NCBI GenBank assembly: GCA_958295875.1
Contig: OY282379.1
Span: forward strand, 992,001-1,056,000
Direction of reading: 5' to 3'
Length of the DNA stretch: 64,000 nt
Origin: an uncultured Pseudomonadales bacterium
Lineage (GTDB): Bacteria > Pseudomonadota > Gammaproteobacteria > Pseudomonadales > Azotimanducaceae
Shown here: positions 8,111 to 16,904 of the stretch, one piece after another
Position numbering within the stretch: the first letter of the stretch is position 1
How the letters are laid out: every line of letters begins with the position of its first letter
Program-made: the position numbers and the translations under genes
The notes under the pieces: generated by a model
Databases searched by the model: none
The model's input: only the letters and a program-made list of their open reading frames with translations
Told to the model about the DNA's origin: nothing

Positions 8111-9229
8111 TCAGCGCACCTCGATGTTTTGCTCAGCAGCGATTTCGAGTTCCTCTTTCGAGTAATCAACCGCGCGCGTCTTTCCGTTGCGTCGTTCGAG
8201 ACGGACAAGGTTGCCGCTAATGTCTGGACAATCGGCGGCCGCCACGGCGAACCCGTCGATACAGTCCTTGCTGTGCGTGGTGGCGACAACTTGGACGTTG
8301 TGCCGCTCTGCGGCGCGCAAGACCATTTTCCAGAATCGGCTCTGCAAGGAGTAATGGATGCCATTCTCCGCTTCGTCTATCAGCAGAATGCCGTCGCGGC
8401 AATTGGCCAGCGCCAGCGCGACACCGAACGTCCGAGTGGCCCCGTCGCCAAGGCTTCTCAACGGCACGGGGTCGGTGTGGTCGGCTACCTTCACGATCAC
8501 GCGCCGGCCACTGCCGCGGTAGTCCTCGCCAATCGCCGCGACGGGGCCTACGCGATCGCCGAAGACAAGTCGGAGAGCTCTCAAGGCAAGCGCCTCGTAG
8601 TCAGTTAGCGCCACCTCGTCCCAGAGCGTTGCCAATTCAGTACTTTTCAGTAGCCCGGGACCCAAAGACTCGCAACGAGTCGGGGCAGCTGATATCTCTC
8701 GATTCAACGATCGCAAGATACGGAAGTATCGACGCCGGTCGAGGACGACATCCGACCAAGGAAGAAAGCTCCGCGCGTCGTCGAACCCCACGCTGAGAAC
8801 CTTAACCTCTTCCTCTGATTCGAGGATGAAGTCACGCAGTTCTTCAGGTATATCAGGTCCGAAATTGTCGACGTCCGAGATCTTCAGCGTTGGTCCATCT
8901 TCGATCGGCCCGATCTCAATGGTGGGACGGGTGCCGTTGTTCTGATGGAACAAGCGATCGAAGGCGGGAGCGTTGATGCGGTCCCCATCTTCATCGCGCA
9001 TGGTGGTCCATTCCTCACGACCAATCAGGAGCTCTCGCAAGGCATCGAACCGGCCACGAGCAGCATACACCCGCAGTGCATCGAGTACCGTGGTCTTGCC
9101 AACTCCGTTCTTGCCAGCGATCAGGGTGACGCGCCCCAAGCGGGGGATAGCTAGCTGGCCAATTCCCCGAAAACCAGAGATCGATAGACTATCGAGCCCG
9201 TCGTGGCGACCGTCAGCGAGTTCGTCCAT
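8111..9229 (-). CDS. AAA15-family (OLD-like) ATPase
   Basis: The 372-residue protein begins MDELADGRHDGLDSLSISGF and has Walker A GKNGVGKT at residues 39-46. LRSLGDGATRTFGVALALA is a signature-like region, and Walker B/D-loop ILLIDEAENGIH spans about 281-292, followed by ATTHSKDCID. These are the features of OLD/RecF-type AAA ATPases. No TOPRIM domain is fused; a separate TOPRIM-like gene begins 3 nt downstream, so the two probably form a split OLD or PARIS-like pair. It starts 3 nt after the DUF1156 methylase stop, which points to shared transcription with the Hma core. Confidence 0.88.
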   Translation of the reverse strand: MDELADGRHDGLDSLSISGFRGIGQLAIPRLGRVTLIAGKNGVGKTTVLDALRVYAARGRFDALRELLIGREEWTTMRDEDGDRINAPAFDRLFHQNNGTRPTIEIGPIEDGPTLKISDVDNFGPDIPEELRDFILESEEEVKVLSVGFDDARSFLPWSDVVLDRRRYFRILRSLNREISAAPTRCESLGPGLLKSTELATLWDEVALTDYEALALRALRLVFGDRVGPVAAIGEDYRGSGRRVIVKVADHTDPVPLRSLGDGATRTFGVALALANCRDGILLIDEAENGIHYSLQSRFWKMVLRAAERHNVQVVATTHSKDCIDGFAVAAADCPDISGNLVRLERRNGKTRAVDYSKEELEIAAEQNIEVR

Positions 9230-9232
9230 ATT

Positions 9233-12200
9233 CTATTCGTCCAACAGGTCGTCCTGGCGCGGCGTTGATGTTCCACCGTGGGCCGCCAAGTGGTTTTGGA
9301 TGTACTCAAGCGTAGCACGCTCATCGGTGCCGGGCTTGGCGAGTTCCAGGATGGCCTGCACCACCTGCCGGTAGAGTTCGTTGCGCCACAGGCCTTGGGC
9401 TTCCAAGTAGGCGTCTACGCGGCTCTGCTCGCCGTCCTTCCATAGGCGCATCAGGCGGTGGACGCAGTCGATCAGCGGGGGCGGGCTGCCGTCGGCGGTG
9501 GCTTCGCCGAGGTCTTTGGCGGTGCGCCGGTGCCAAGGCTTGAGGCGCGTTTCGCTGCCGGACGTGGCGGCGGGCTGCGCCGGTTGGTCACCGTCTTCGT
9601 CCTCGGTACTGGATGGTTCGCCTTTGTTGCCGCGCACGAGGAGGTCGAACCGGCCGGCAAGGTCTGCGTCTGAGAGGTTGCAGGAGAGGGCATAGAGGAT
9701 GCAGGCGCCGGCGGGGGCTGCGCCCATGCCGAAGTCGTTGCGGTGCAGGAGGTAGTACGTCGTGCGGTCGTCCAAGAGTTCCGTGGCGTTGCCTTCCACC
9801 GCGAACAGCCGGTTGACGACGAACGCGACCACCATCCTGCGCACATGGCGCAGGAACTTCGCGACGGTGAGTTGGCTGCCGGGTGCGTCCGTGCGCTTCA
9901 CTACCGGGTGCTTGCTGAACGCTTCCAGCGCTGGGCCGGTGGCCGCCCAAACGAAATCTGGGCCGCGGATGCCGGCGTCCCAGAAATCGTGCAGTTGCGT
10001 GGTGATGTTGGCTTGCATTTCGCTGAGCACGGCGTTGTCCCAGCCGGGGCGGGCGGTGCGAGGGCGCTTCTTGCACACGAGCCAGATGGAAGACGACAGC
10101 GCCGCGGATGAGAGCGAGCGCTGCCGGTTCTGCATCTCCGTTTGAATCGGCCACGAGCCGTCCACCACGAAGCCGGCGCGGATGAGGGCAGACACCAACG
10201 TCTCCCAAGCATCTGGGGACTTGTTGGCGAAGACGATCACCAGCCGCCCGTCCTCACGCAGGGCGTCGTGGAAACGGGAGAACGCCCGCGCCATGCCGTT
10301 CTCGTAGTTGCGCTTGGATGCTTCTCGGTTTCCCTCGAATCGCGCCGCGTCGTCGATGAGCTCGCCATCGCCGGACTCGTGGTTCCACTTCGGGCCGAGC
10401 GGCGCGGCGAAGGCGGCGTCCGTCTCTGGCGATAGGCCGTGCAGAACGCGCCGCAGCCAGATGTGGAAGAAGTCCATCAAGTCCGAATAGGGGATGGCGT
10501 CGTAGTAGGGTGGATCGGTGCAGATGACGTCGACGTCGCCCAAGGCCAGTTCGATTGCGCTCTCTTGGCGAACTGATGGCGGCGGCGCAGCATCCAACGC
10601 GCCGAGGGCGTGGTCTACATATCGCACCACCCAATCCGTCATGCCGGCGAACCCGCCGGATGATTGCGACAAGGGGTTGACTTCGCAGTAATCCCAAACC
10701 ATGGGAAGCGCAAAACGGGCGAAGGTGTGGCCCAACGTCTCTCGTCCGTTGTGCCAAGAACAGATTGCGCTGCTGTAGTCCGCCAGTTTGCTGAGGATGC
10801 AGGACGAGTAGGCCACCAGCGCCTCGCGCCAGTCTTCGGGGTAGTCGTCCAGCGGCAAGCTGCGAACCTCCCCGATAAACGTGCCCAACGCAAGCAACTG
10901 ACGATTCGTGAAGAGCTTGCGCCAAGTGTCGAAGCCGTAACGCGGCACCCTCATGCCCAACGCATCTTCACTAGGCGTCGGTTCGTCCGGCAGGCCGTGC
11001 GGGATGTCTGCAAAGAGTTGGGTCAGCATCTCGTCGCTCACCTCCGCGGCTTCAACCTCGACATCCATCGGCAGGCGATATTCCTTGCCGCGCTGCCCAT
11101 CTACCACCACCGCCGTCATCCGCTCGCCTAAACGCCCGGCGCGGCCGGCGGCGCGCAAATCCGCCATCGTCGCCGTGACGCCGCAGCAAGGGCAGGTGGC
11201 GCCGCTGCTAGACATCGTGCCGGCACCAAGTTCCCGATCGCGTTCGCGGCGCTGTGCTGCGTTTCCGGTGCCCGCAGGCACATCGCGCTCGATGCCGAAA
11301 ACAACGCCGTCATCGCCGGGCGTCATGGTCAACAGAACGCGCTTGCCATCCTTCTTGCACAGCCAGCGCGTCTTCAGCAGCGGCAACTCCGTGCGGCAAC
11401 CCGCGCAAGGCACGGTTCGCGCCCACAGATACGCAACGGTCGGCTTGGGCACCCAGCGCGGATTGTTCCCGTCCTGCAGGTAGACGGCATCGAACTCGGC
11501 ATTCAGCGCGTTCGCCGATGCTTCGCCTTGCGCATCTGGCACCAGCAACGCGGGCGCTCGGGATTCGTAGCGTTGGTTGGCGGGCACATTCGCTACGCCG
11601 GCCGCGGCGGCGCCTCGGCTTTGCGCCTTCAACACTGGCTCGAACTCGGCGTAGGTGGGATAGCGGCTCGCCAGTTGACGCCGCGCTTGCGCCAACACGC
11701 GCCGACCCCATGCCCGCAGATGCCAAGCGAAGTCCGCCTGCTCGACCACGGGCATCGGCAGCAGACCCGCCTTGCCAGAGAAGGACGATGTTTGCCCACT
11801 TCCCGCCTGGCGCACGGCATCCAGCGCTTCCGCCAGCGCCCGTTTGCCGGTGACGCCATGCGCCTTGAAGTAAGCGGCCATGAACGCTTCGTCGTTCAAG
11901 GCGAAGTCTGGCAGCGGGCGCTTCTGCCCGGCCAGCAGGTGCGGATAGTGCAACGTGCAACGCAGAACGAACCACGCCACCGGGTTCAAGTCCGACGCGA
12001 CCACCTCGCAGCCGAGACGCATCGCTTCAAGGGGGATGGCGCCACCCCCGGCGAAGGGGTCCAGCACCCGCGGCGCCCTGCCACCAAATGCCTGCTCGAT
12101 TTCCTCGCGGAACGCCAACAGCGGGTGGAAGCGCCCCGTTGTCCCCGCGCCGCTCAGCCGTTCCTCGACAGACCTCCCACGCAAGGGCAACCGCACCGCC

Positions 12201-12520
12201 GCGCCAATGCTCTCCCGCCCCCAATGCAGGATGCCGCCGACAGTCTCCTCACCCGTCACCTCACCATTTCGGTCAGCTTTGTCGACCACTTGCCCCGCCA
12301 TCCGCGACAACACCCGCCGCCTCCCCTCGGCATCTCCCGGGTCCGCCAACAGCGTCGCCAACAACGCCGCCCGGCTAGCCGCCAACGGCCGCCGCGCTGG
12401 CCAGATATGCAACGTGGAAATGTGCCCGTGCCGAACGTTCTTCTCGTGAACAGAATCCAGCGAAACCTGCTTTAGGGGGAAAGCAGCTTCGATAAGGCGG
12501 CGGGATGTCACGGCAACCAC
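9233..12520 (-). CDS. DUF1156 family adenine-specific DNA methylase (Hma-type methylase)
   Basis: Translation starts at a GTG (complement 12518-12520), 3 nt after the Argonaute stop. The N-terminus carries the DUF1156 block HIWPARRPLAASRAALLA (about residues 38-55). The S-adenosylmethionine motif DPFAGGGAIPLEA lies at 154-166, and the amino-methyltransferase catalytic motif DPPYYD at 669-674. Two cysteine clusters (CAGC with a later C, and CPCC) suggest a zinc ribbon between them. At 1095 residues it is much longer than a plain M.DpnA-type methylase, as expected for this family. It probably methylates adenine in host DNA to mark self for the helicase/ATPase partners. The recognition sequence cannot be deduced. 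Confidence 0.9.
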   Translation of the reverse strand: MVAVTSRRLIEAAFPLKQVSLDSVHEKNVRHGHISTLHIWPARRPLAASRAALLATLLADPGDAEGRRRVLSRMAGQVVDKADRNGEVTGEETVGGILHWGRESIGAAVRLPLRGRSVEERLSGAGTTGRFHPLLAFREEIEQAFGGRAPRVLDPFAGGGAIPLEAMRLGCEVVASDLNPVAWFVLRCTLHYPHLLAGQKRPLPDFALNDEAFMAAYFKAHGVTGKRALAEALDAVRQAGSGQTSSFSGKAGLLPMPVVEQADFAWHLRAWGRRVLAQARRQLASRYPTYAEFEPVLKAQSRGAAAAGVANVPANQRYESRAPALLVPDAQGEASANALNAEFDAVYLQDGNNPRWVPKPTVAYLWARTVPCAGCRTELPLLKTRWLCKKDGKRVLLTMTPGDDGVVFGIERDVPAGTGNAAQRRERDRELGAGTMSSSGATCPCCGVTATMADLRAAGRAGRLGERMTAVVVDGQRGKEYRLPMDVEVEAAEVSDEMLTQLFADIPHGLPDEPTPSEDALGMRVPRYGFDTWRKLFTNRQLLALGTFIGEVRSLPLDDYPEDWREALVAYSSCILSKLADYSSAICSWHNGRETLGHTFARFALPMVWDYCEVNPLSQSSGGFAGMTDWVVRYVDHALGALDAAPPPSVRQESAIELALGDVDVICTDPPYYDAIPYSDLMDFFHIWLRRVLHGLSPETDAAFAAPLGPKWNHESGDGELIDDAARFEGNREASKRNYENGMARAFSRFHDALREDGRLVIVFANKSPDAWETLVSALIRAGFVVDGSWPIQTEMQNRQRSLSSAALSSSIWLVCKKRPRTARPGWDNAVLSEMQANITTQLHDFWDAGIRGPDFVWAATGPALEAFSKHPVVKRTDAPGSQLTVAKFLRHVRRMVVAFVVNRLFAVEGNATELLDDRTTYYLLHRNDFGMGAAPAGACILYALSCNLSDADLAGRFDLLVRGNKGEPSSTEDEDGDQPAQPAATSGSETRLKPWHRRTAKDLGEATADGSPPPLIDCVHRLMRLWKDGEQSRVDAYLEAQGLWRNELYRQVVQAILELAKPGTDERATLEYIQNHLAAHGGTSTPRQDDLLDE

Positions 12521-12523
12521 CGA

Positions 12524-13963
12524 CTACATGAAGAACCGAAACTGGTACGGAATGTCCCGCAAATCATCGATTCTCTTTACGACGCCAGCGAGCACACTCG
12601 CAAAACCCATAGTGACTGGCAGCGGGTCGTACAGCGAGTCGTTGTTCCAGTTCATCTTGGTGAGACCCAGTATCGCCCAGGCGGTGTCGTCCCAACTTCC
12701 GTGGCCCGCGTGGCGAACCAACCGGATCGGCCGAGGAGTGCTTCGGGCACCTTGAAAGTAGGACGCCCGCCGCGTGACCCCGCGGGCATCTCCGTGAGTC
12801 CACAGCAGAGCCTCTCTTCGTCCTATTCCCACGAGGGTGCCTCGCTGTACAGGAAAGCTAGCCGCCTCGCCCTTCTGACTCCGTCGTTTTTCGTCTATCC
12901 GAACGCCACGCCACTGCACACTGCTAGCAACTTGGACAAGGTCGACCGTCTCGCAGAGGTGCAGCGCGTCGAAACAGCCGTCGACTTCTTCCTCCTTGAA
13001 CTCAGTCGACTTGTGAACCATGACTCGGCGGGGTGACCTCCCGGCATGCCGACGCCGGTACAAGTCCATAGAGCGGGCCATCACGCGAAACATCTCCGTC
13101 CTTGACAAGAACGGATTATCGCGTCGCACATCAACTTCCCGAGCGTTGTAAGCGACAAACTCCAAACCCGCACCCTCAGAGTCGAATACTTGACTGCAGC
13201 AAGTCACAAATCGGTGTTCGGCGCTGGCTTGGCGAAGGGCGTAGGAGATGCCGATGTACGCTGTCTCTGGATCAGCTTCGGCGAGTTTCCAAGGTATCCC
13301 ACCAGCCTTTGCATAGAGCGCGACGCCAATGCGCCACATGACGCTCGCCCGGCAGTGGTACGCGACCGCGCTGTCCTCTCGAACTAGCTGAATCGGAAGT
13401 CCGAGCTTCGCCGTGTGCGCTTTGAGATAATCGTGGAGATCGAAGTCGTCATTCCCATCGCCACGGAAGCCAGCCCTCCAGCGTTTTGGCATGTAGATGA
13501 ACAGGACGTCGAATGCGTTGCGACGGGCGTTCAAAGTGCTAATGGACCTAACTAGACGGTCCGCCAAGACAACGTGAGGGTTCTCGGCCCTCGTGAAGTC
13601 ATCGTCCAGCTCACTGTCGAGCTCTAGCAGGCAGTCCTTCTCCGCAGGTGTGATGTCGAGTCGGAACACGCCCCTAAACCCAGGCCACGGGGGTAGGTAA
13701 TCTTCGCGTTCCTGCGGAGAATGTTCTTGCTTTAGCTCTCTTATGAACTGGAAAAGTCGCCCTTTTTCACCATACGGGGCAAGGGTGGCTACGCGTATCG
13801 GGTCAGGAACAAGGCCAGCTGAGTATGGGCCGTGATCGCGCAACCCCTCGAGTGGATGACGCGAACAGTCCGAAGACCGTGTTGGATGGAAGGACAGCGT
13901 GGGCTCGGGAAGCCACCGATGGGCTTGGATTTCGCTGTTCCGCCCTCTCATCGATTTGCTCAT
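12524..13963 (-). CDS. Short prokaryotic Argonaute (MID-PIWI), catalytically inactive
   Basis: The start at 13963 ([15 protein letters not shown]) overlaps the SIR2-APAZ stop by 4 nt (ATGA). The 479-residue length fits short pAgos, which have only MID and PIWI domains. The MID region shows [19 protein letters not shown]. The PIWI region opens with [10 protein letters not shown] (235-243), where the catalytic aspartate of active Argonautes is replaced by Ser240. [10 protein letters not shown] follows at 317-326, and the end has [20 protein letters not shown], a strong short-pAgo signature. It should bind a guide and target nucleic acid without cutting, and signal to the SIR2-APAZ partner. The pair matches SPARSA systems such as Geobacter Sir2/Ago. 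Confidence 0.93.
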   Translation of the reverse strand: MSKSMRGRNSEIQAHRWLPEPTLSFHPTRSSDCSRHPLEGLRDHGPYSAGLVPDPIRVATLAPYGEKGRLFQFIRELKQEHSPQEREDYLPPWPGFRGVFRLDITPAEKDCLLELDSELDDDFTRAENPHVVLADRLVRSISTLNARRNAFDVLFIYMPKRWRAGFRGDGNDDFDLHDYLKAHTAKLGLPIQLVREDSAVAYHCRASVMWRIGVALYAKAGGIPWKLAEADPETAYIGISYALRQASAEHRFVTCCSQVFDSEGAGLEFVAYNAREVDVRRDNPFLSRTEMFRVMARSMDLYRRRHAGRSPRRVMVHKSTEFKEEEVDGCFDALHLCETVDLVQVASSVQWRGVRIDEKRRSQKGEAASFPVQRGTLVGIGRREALLWTHGDARGVTRRASYFQGARSTPRPIRLVRHAGHGSWDDTAWAILGLTKMNWNNDSLYDPLPVTMGFASVLAGVVKRIDDLRDIPYQFRFFM

Positions 13964-15687
13964 GCACTCCGCCTCGAAAATGCCGTTATCTCTGAGAGGC
14001 GAAAGACCGCGTCGACGCCACTGCTCGTCCCGATCGCTCGCAGCTCCTCGCCGTCTCGCGCCAAGTGCTTCGCCCAAAGGGCTACTAGGTGATCGAGTTG
14101 GCGGTTATATCGGCGAACAGTGCGTTCGCGCGCGAAGTCGACGCAATGCGCCTTGTTGCCTTCCGTGACGCCCTCAAAGAGCACGCACGGTTCGAACAGC
14201 AGCCACTGCTTTCGATCTGCCAGATCGAAACTGAGGCGAACGCCCTCATGCCAGCGCAGGTCAACAAGCTTCTCGACCCGCCCCTCTAGCGCACCGACGA
14301 TATCCCGAAGCTCTACCCACATCGATTCGTCCGGATCCTTTGGAAAGAACCCCCGGTCATCGGATGGCGAAGGTGCTAACCCGCAGGTCCTCGCGACCGC
14401 GCGCCTAATGGCTTCGTTCAACAACCCCCGTTCCGCCGAACGCCACGGTTGGAGCGTGTGCAAGTCGAACTCGGTGATGGAAAACGGTTCAAATACTCGT
14501 TGGACGTCAGCGTCCGACCCGAACGCCAACACCCCTGCATGCGATCGCACGGCGACCACATCCACCCCGGCATCCGCCACTGCATCTCGCACTTCTTTAG
14601 TTCCGCCAATCTCGCAGCCGATGAGGCGGCACGTAGTTGGTGTGCTGATGATCGGCAGGGCATTGAAACGGACAACCGGCCATCCATTTCGGGTAGGGCT
14701 AGAGGCGAGCGGTGGAGGCGTCCACCTCTCGCGTCTAGGAGAGTGCGTGGCTAGAACTTCCCGGTCGATCTTGGCGAATCTGGCAATGTCTCGGAGCGTT
14801 TCGTCGAAGCTGTGGACCGTCACAAAGGCGGCCTCGACGCCGACGTCAATGCCCTTGCGCAAAAGGTCCGCGACGGCATCGAAGACCGGTTCGCCATCCC
14901 GCCGCAACCAGAAAAGTCCAGTCGGAAAGGGTTTCGGCAAGTCCATTGCCTGCGCCAGTGTCCTAATGATCGAGTCGTCCCGGCCACTATAGCCGACCAC
15001 AATCAGACCATACCGGCCGCAGGACGACTGCAGAACATCCCGTAACTGTGTGTCCTGATGACGTAACTCTTCTCCTGTGTTCTTCAGACGACGCGAGCGG
15101 AAGTCGCCATGTAGCTTCACTTCCAACGGCCACCGCTCCCGTTCAAAAGCTCGACTGGCAACGTCGGGTGCATCCAAACTAGCGGTCGTCAGCGCACTCG
15201 TCCCCTCGAAGACCTTGGCGCATGCATCGGCGACCATTGTGTCGAAGTTCGTTGTCCAGACTATCCGCGCCAGTTCGGCGCGCATCAAAGCGGCAAGCGC
15301 GATGTGGCCATAGGAGGGCTTACCGCCGCTCAGATGTGAGCCCATGACGGATTGCCTGTCCGCCTCTGACGGATATGCCTCTTCGAATAGCGCTGCATAC
15401 TCGTCCTTGTCACCGGGGAGCGGCAACCCCTCGACGGACGCTAGATGAGCGTCAATCCGGTGGCGTGTCGCCGCCAGCGAAAGGTCAACATCCATCTCGC
15501 TAATGCCATGACTTCGACTCACATACAGGTCCCGTTTGAACCGCCAGATCAGGTCAAACGCGGTAGGCAGGCCGGCAGACGCTGAGGCACCGGCCCCCAA
15601 AAACCACATCAGGCTCGACGCCCTGACGGAGAAGCGCCGGATAAAGTCGTCTAGGGAGACTGTAGGAATGTCCTTAGGAGGAGTCAT
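13960..15687 (-). CDS. SIR2-APAZ effector protein of a SPARSA-type system
   Basis: The start at 15687 ([19 protein letters not shown]) was chosen because SIR2 homology begins directly after it; an in-frame extension upstream to 15846 would overlap the HEPN gene end. In the 575-residue protein, [11 protein letters not shown] (31-41), TTNFD (145-149, Asn147), KLHGD (191-195, His193) and VGYSGRD (231-237) outline a SIR2-like NAD-binding and NADase domain. The remaining C-terminal part, from about residue 330, has no obvious enzyme motif and corresponds in position to the APAZ domain that heterodimerises with short Argonaute. In characterised SPARSA systems, guide-directed target recognition triggers NAD+ depletion and abortive infection. 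Translational coupling to Argonaute is clear from the ATGA overlap. Confidence 0.92.
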   Translation of the reverse strand: MTPPKDIPTVSLDDFIRRFSVRASSLMWFLGAGASASAGLPTAFDLIWRFKRDLYVSRSHGISEMDVDLSLAATRHRIDAHLASVEGLPLPGDKDEYAALFEEAYPSEADRQSVMGSHLSGGKPSYGHIALAALMRAELARIVWTTNFDTMVADACAKVFEGTSALTTASLDAPDVASRAFERERWPLEVKLHGDFRSRRLKNTGEELRHQDTQLRDVLQSSCGRYGLIVVGYSGRDDSIIRTLAQAMDLPKPFPTGLFWLRRDGEPVFDAVADLLRKGIDVGVEAAFVTVHSFDETLRDIARFAKIDREVLATHSPRRERWTPPPLASSPTRNGWPVVRFNALPIISTPTTCRLIGCEIGGTKEVRDAVADAGVDVVAVRSHAGVLAFGSDADVQRVFEPFSITEFDLHTLQPWRSAERGLLNEAIRRAVARTCGLAPSPSDDRGFFPKDPDESMWVELRDIVGALEGRVEKLVDLRWHEGVRLSFDLADRKQWLLFEPCVLFEGVTEGNKAHCVDFARERTVRRYNRQLDHLVALWAKHLARDGEELRAIGTSSGVDAVFRLSEITAFSRRSA

Positions 15688-15769
15688 GGTGGTGCAGCGG
15701 GTGCCTCTCGCGCTTGGCCTCGCAGAGCGTGTGGCGCTGGGGTACGTCGTCGGTTGTGTGCGCCTGCCA

Positions 15770-16216
15770 TCAGCCGTCTCTCGCTGAGGCACCGGCAGGA
15801 CTCTTCCCCAACGAATCGACTTCATCGAGCAAAGCTCGTGCAGCACTCAACAGGCTGCCCAATAGACGATGGTCGACATCCAAGTGGCCCTCGTACTCCG
15901 CGAGGTTGCGGCGCTCATGTGCCTTCGCCAATGTACGCCATTGCTCAGCTTTCAGATTCGACGTGTGAGCCAACGCTTGAAAGGCCATGTATCTCTTCGT
16001 GGCGCGGTATCCCACGCGTCGCAGACAATATAGCGCCAACGCATGGGCGCCGTTGTACGCCAAGTCGAAGCGGCTGGCGAACGATAGTTCTGGCCGCTCG
16101 GCGTCCGCGAGCCGCGCTTGGGCCGAGTGTCTCAGCCCGGCCAACTCATCCTCGCCCGGTGCCTCGCGCTTCAGCTGGCCGGTGCGGACGAGGTTCTCAA
16201 GTTGCGCGACGGTCAT
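15770..16216 (-). CDS. HEPN-like partner of the MNT nucleotidyltransferase
   Basis: This 148-residue helical protein starts at 16216, overlapping the MNT gene end by 20 nt. It contains FASRFDLAYNGAHALALYCL and AKAHERRNLAEYEG. The RRNLAEY segment resembles the conserved RN..EY motif of HEPN-like proteins encoded beside minimal nucleotidyltransferases. A classic R-x4-6-H RNase motif is not evident, so toxic RNase activity is uncertain. In HEPN/MNT pairs the HEPN protein is usually the toxin and the MNT neutralises it by nucleotide transfer. An 82-nt gap separates it from the SIR2-APAZ gene. Confidence 0.75.
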   Translation of the reverse strand: MTVAQLENLVRTGQLKREAPGEDELAGLRHSAQARLADAERPELSFASRFDLAYNGAHALALYCLRRVGYRATKRYMAFQALAHTSNLKAEQWRTLAKAHERRNLAEYEGHLDVDHRLLGSLLSAARALLDEVDSLGKSPAGASARDG

Positions 16217-16835
16217 CCTCTTCGCCCATCAGCAAAATCCGAGGCCGTGCGGCCACCCGAGCGATGAAGCCGTCTTTCTGGCGGCGTTTGCGGTTCCAAT
16301 CGGCTGGCGACACGATGTTTGGGTTCACCGTCCGGTCGAGCGCTTGCTCTGCGGTCTGCAACGCGTCAAAGAGCGCGGTGTAGTCCAACGAGGGCGCTAT
16401 CACCATCAAATCGATGTCGCTATCGGCGCGATCGTTGCCGGCGGCCGCGCTGCCGAACACGAACGCACACACGATGTCGTCCTCGAACGGCGTTAGCGCT
16501 CTCCGAAGCGGCTCCCGCAAGCCGATGGTCTTGCGAACGAGGGCGACGAGTTCCTCGTAGATTGGCGCAGAGGGGTTCGCTTGGTAGAACCGCTGCCGGC
16601 CCACTTCATCCACCCGCACCAGCCCGCAAGTGGCCAAGCGCTGCAACACCCGGTGCGTAGCCCCGGTGCCGGAGTTTGCCAAGCGGATGAGTTCCGCGCC
16701 CTGAAAGCGTCTTTCCGGCTGGCCGAACAGGAACCCCAACACGCGCTGCTGCACGGGCGTGAAGAGTGCGCTCGCCAGTCCGACAGGCTGGTCGCTCCCA
16801 CTTGCCACTATGGTTCCCATATCGGGAACGATCAT
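16197..16835 (-). CDS. Winged-HTH MNT-type nucleotidyltransferase (antitoxin-like)
   Basis: Residues 20-110 form a winged helix-turn-helix (TPVQQRVLGFLFGQPERRFQ, then SGTGATHRVLQRLATCGLV). The C-terminal half carries FVFGSAAAGNDRADSDIDL, the GS-x-DxD signature of polymerase-beta-fold nucleotidyltransferases. In-frame starts exist at 16865 (TTG), 16835 (ATG) and 16820 (ATG). I chose 16835 because homologues of this type commonly begin with a short PxMGT stretch, but this is uncertain. It overlaps the HEPN gene by 20 nt. The HTH and a palindrome at its start suggest autoregulation. The likely role is antitoxin to the HEPN protein. Confidence 0.85.
   Translation of the reverse strand: MIVPDMGTIVASGSDQPVGLASALFTPVQQRVLGFLFGQPERRFQGAELIRLANSGTGATHRVLQRLATCGLVRVDEVGRQRFYQANPSAPIYEELVALVRKTIGLREPLRRALTPFEDDIVCAFVFGSAAAGNDRADSDIDLMVIAPSLDYTALFDALQTAEQALDRTVNPNIVSPADWNRKRRQKDGFIARVAARPRILLMGEEDDRRAT
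16813..16829 (-). promoter_or_regulatory. Inverted repeat GTTCCC-N5-GGGAAC at the MNT gene start, possible operator
   Basis: The 17-bp sequence has perfect 6-bp arms and overlaps the first codons of the MNT gene. Related GGGAATCAAC and GGGGATCAAC half-sites lie just upstream. The encoded protein has a winged HTH, so self-binding here is plausible, which would give the HEPN/MNT module its own control inside the long operon. Confidence 0.4.
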
Positions 16836-16904
16836 ACCTATTTTGGGAATCAACTGGGGGATCAACGTGGTTTGGCGACAATTCGAGCGCGAGCGTGGCT
16901 TCCC

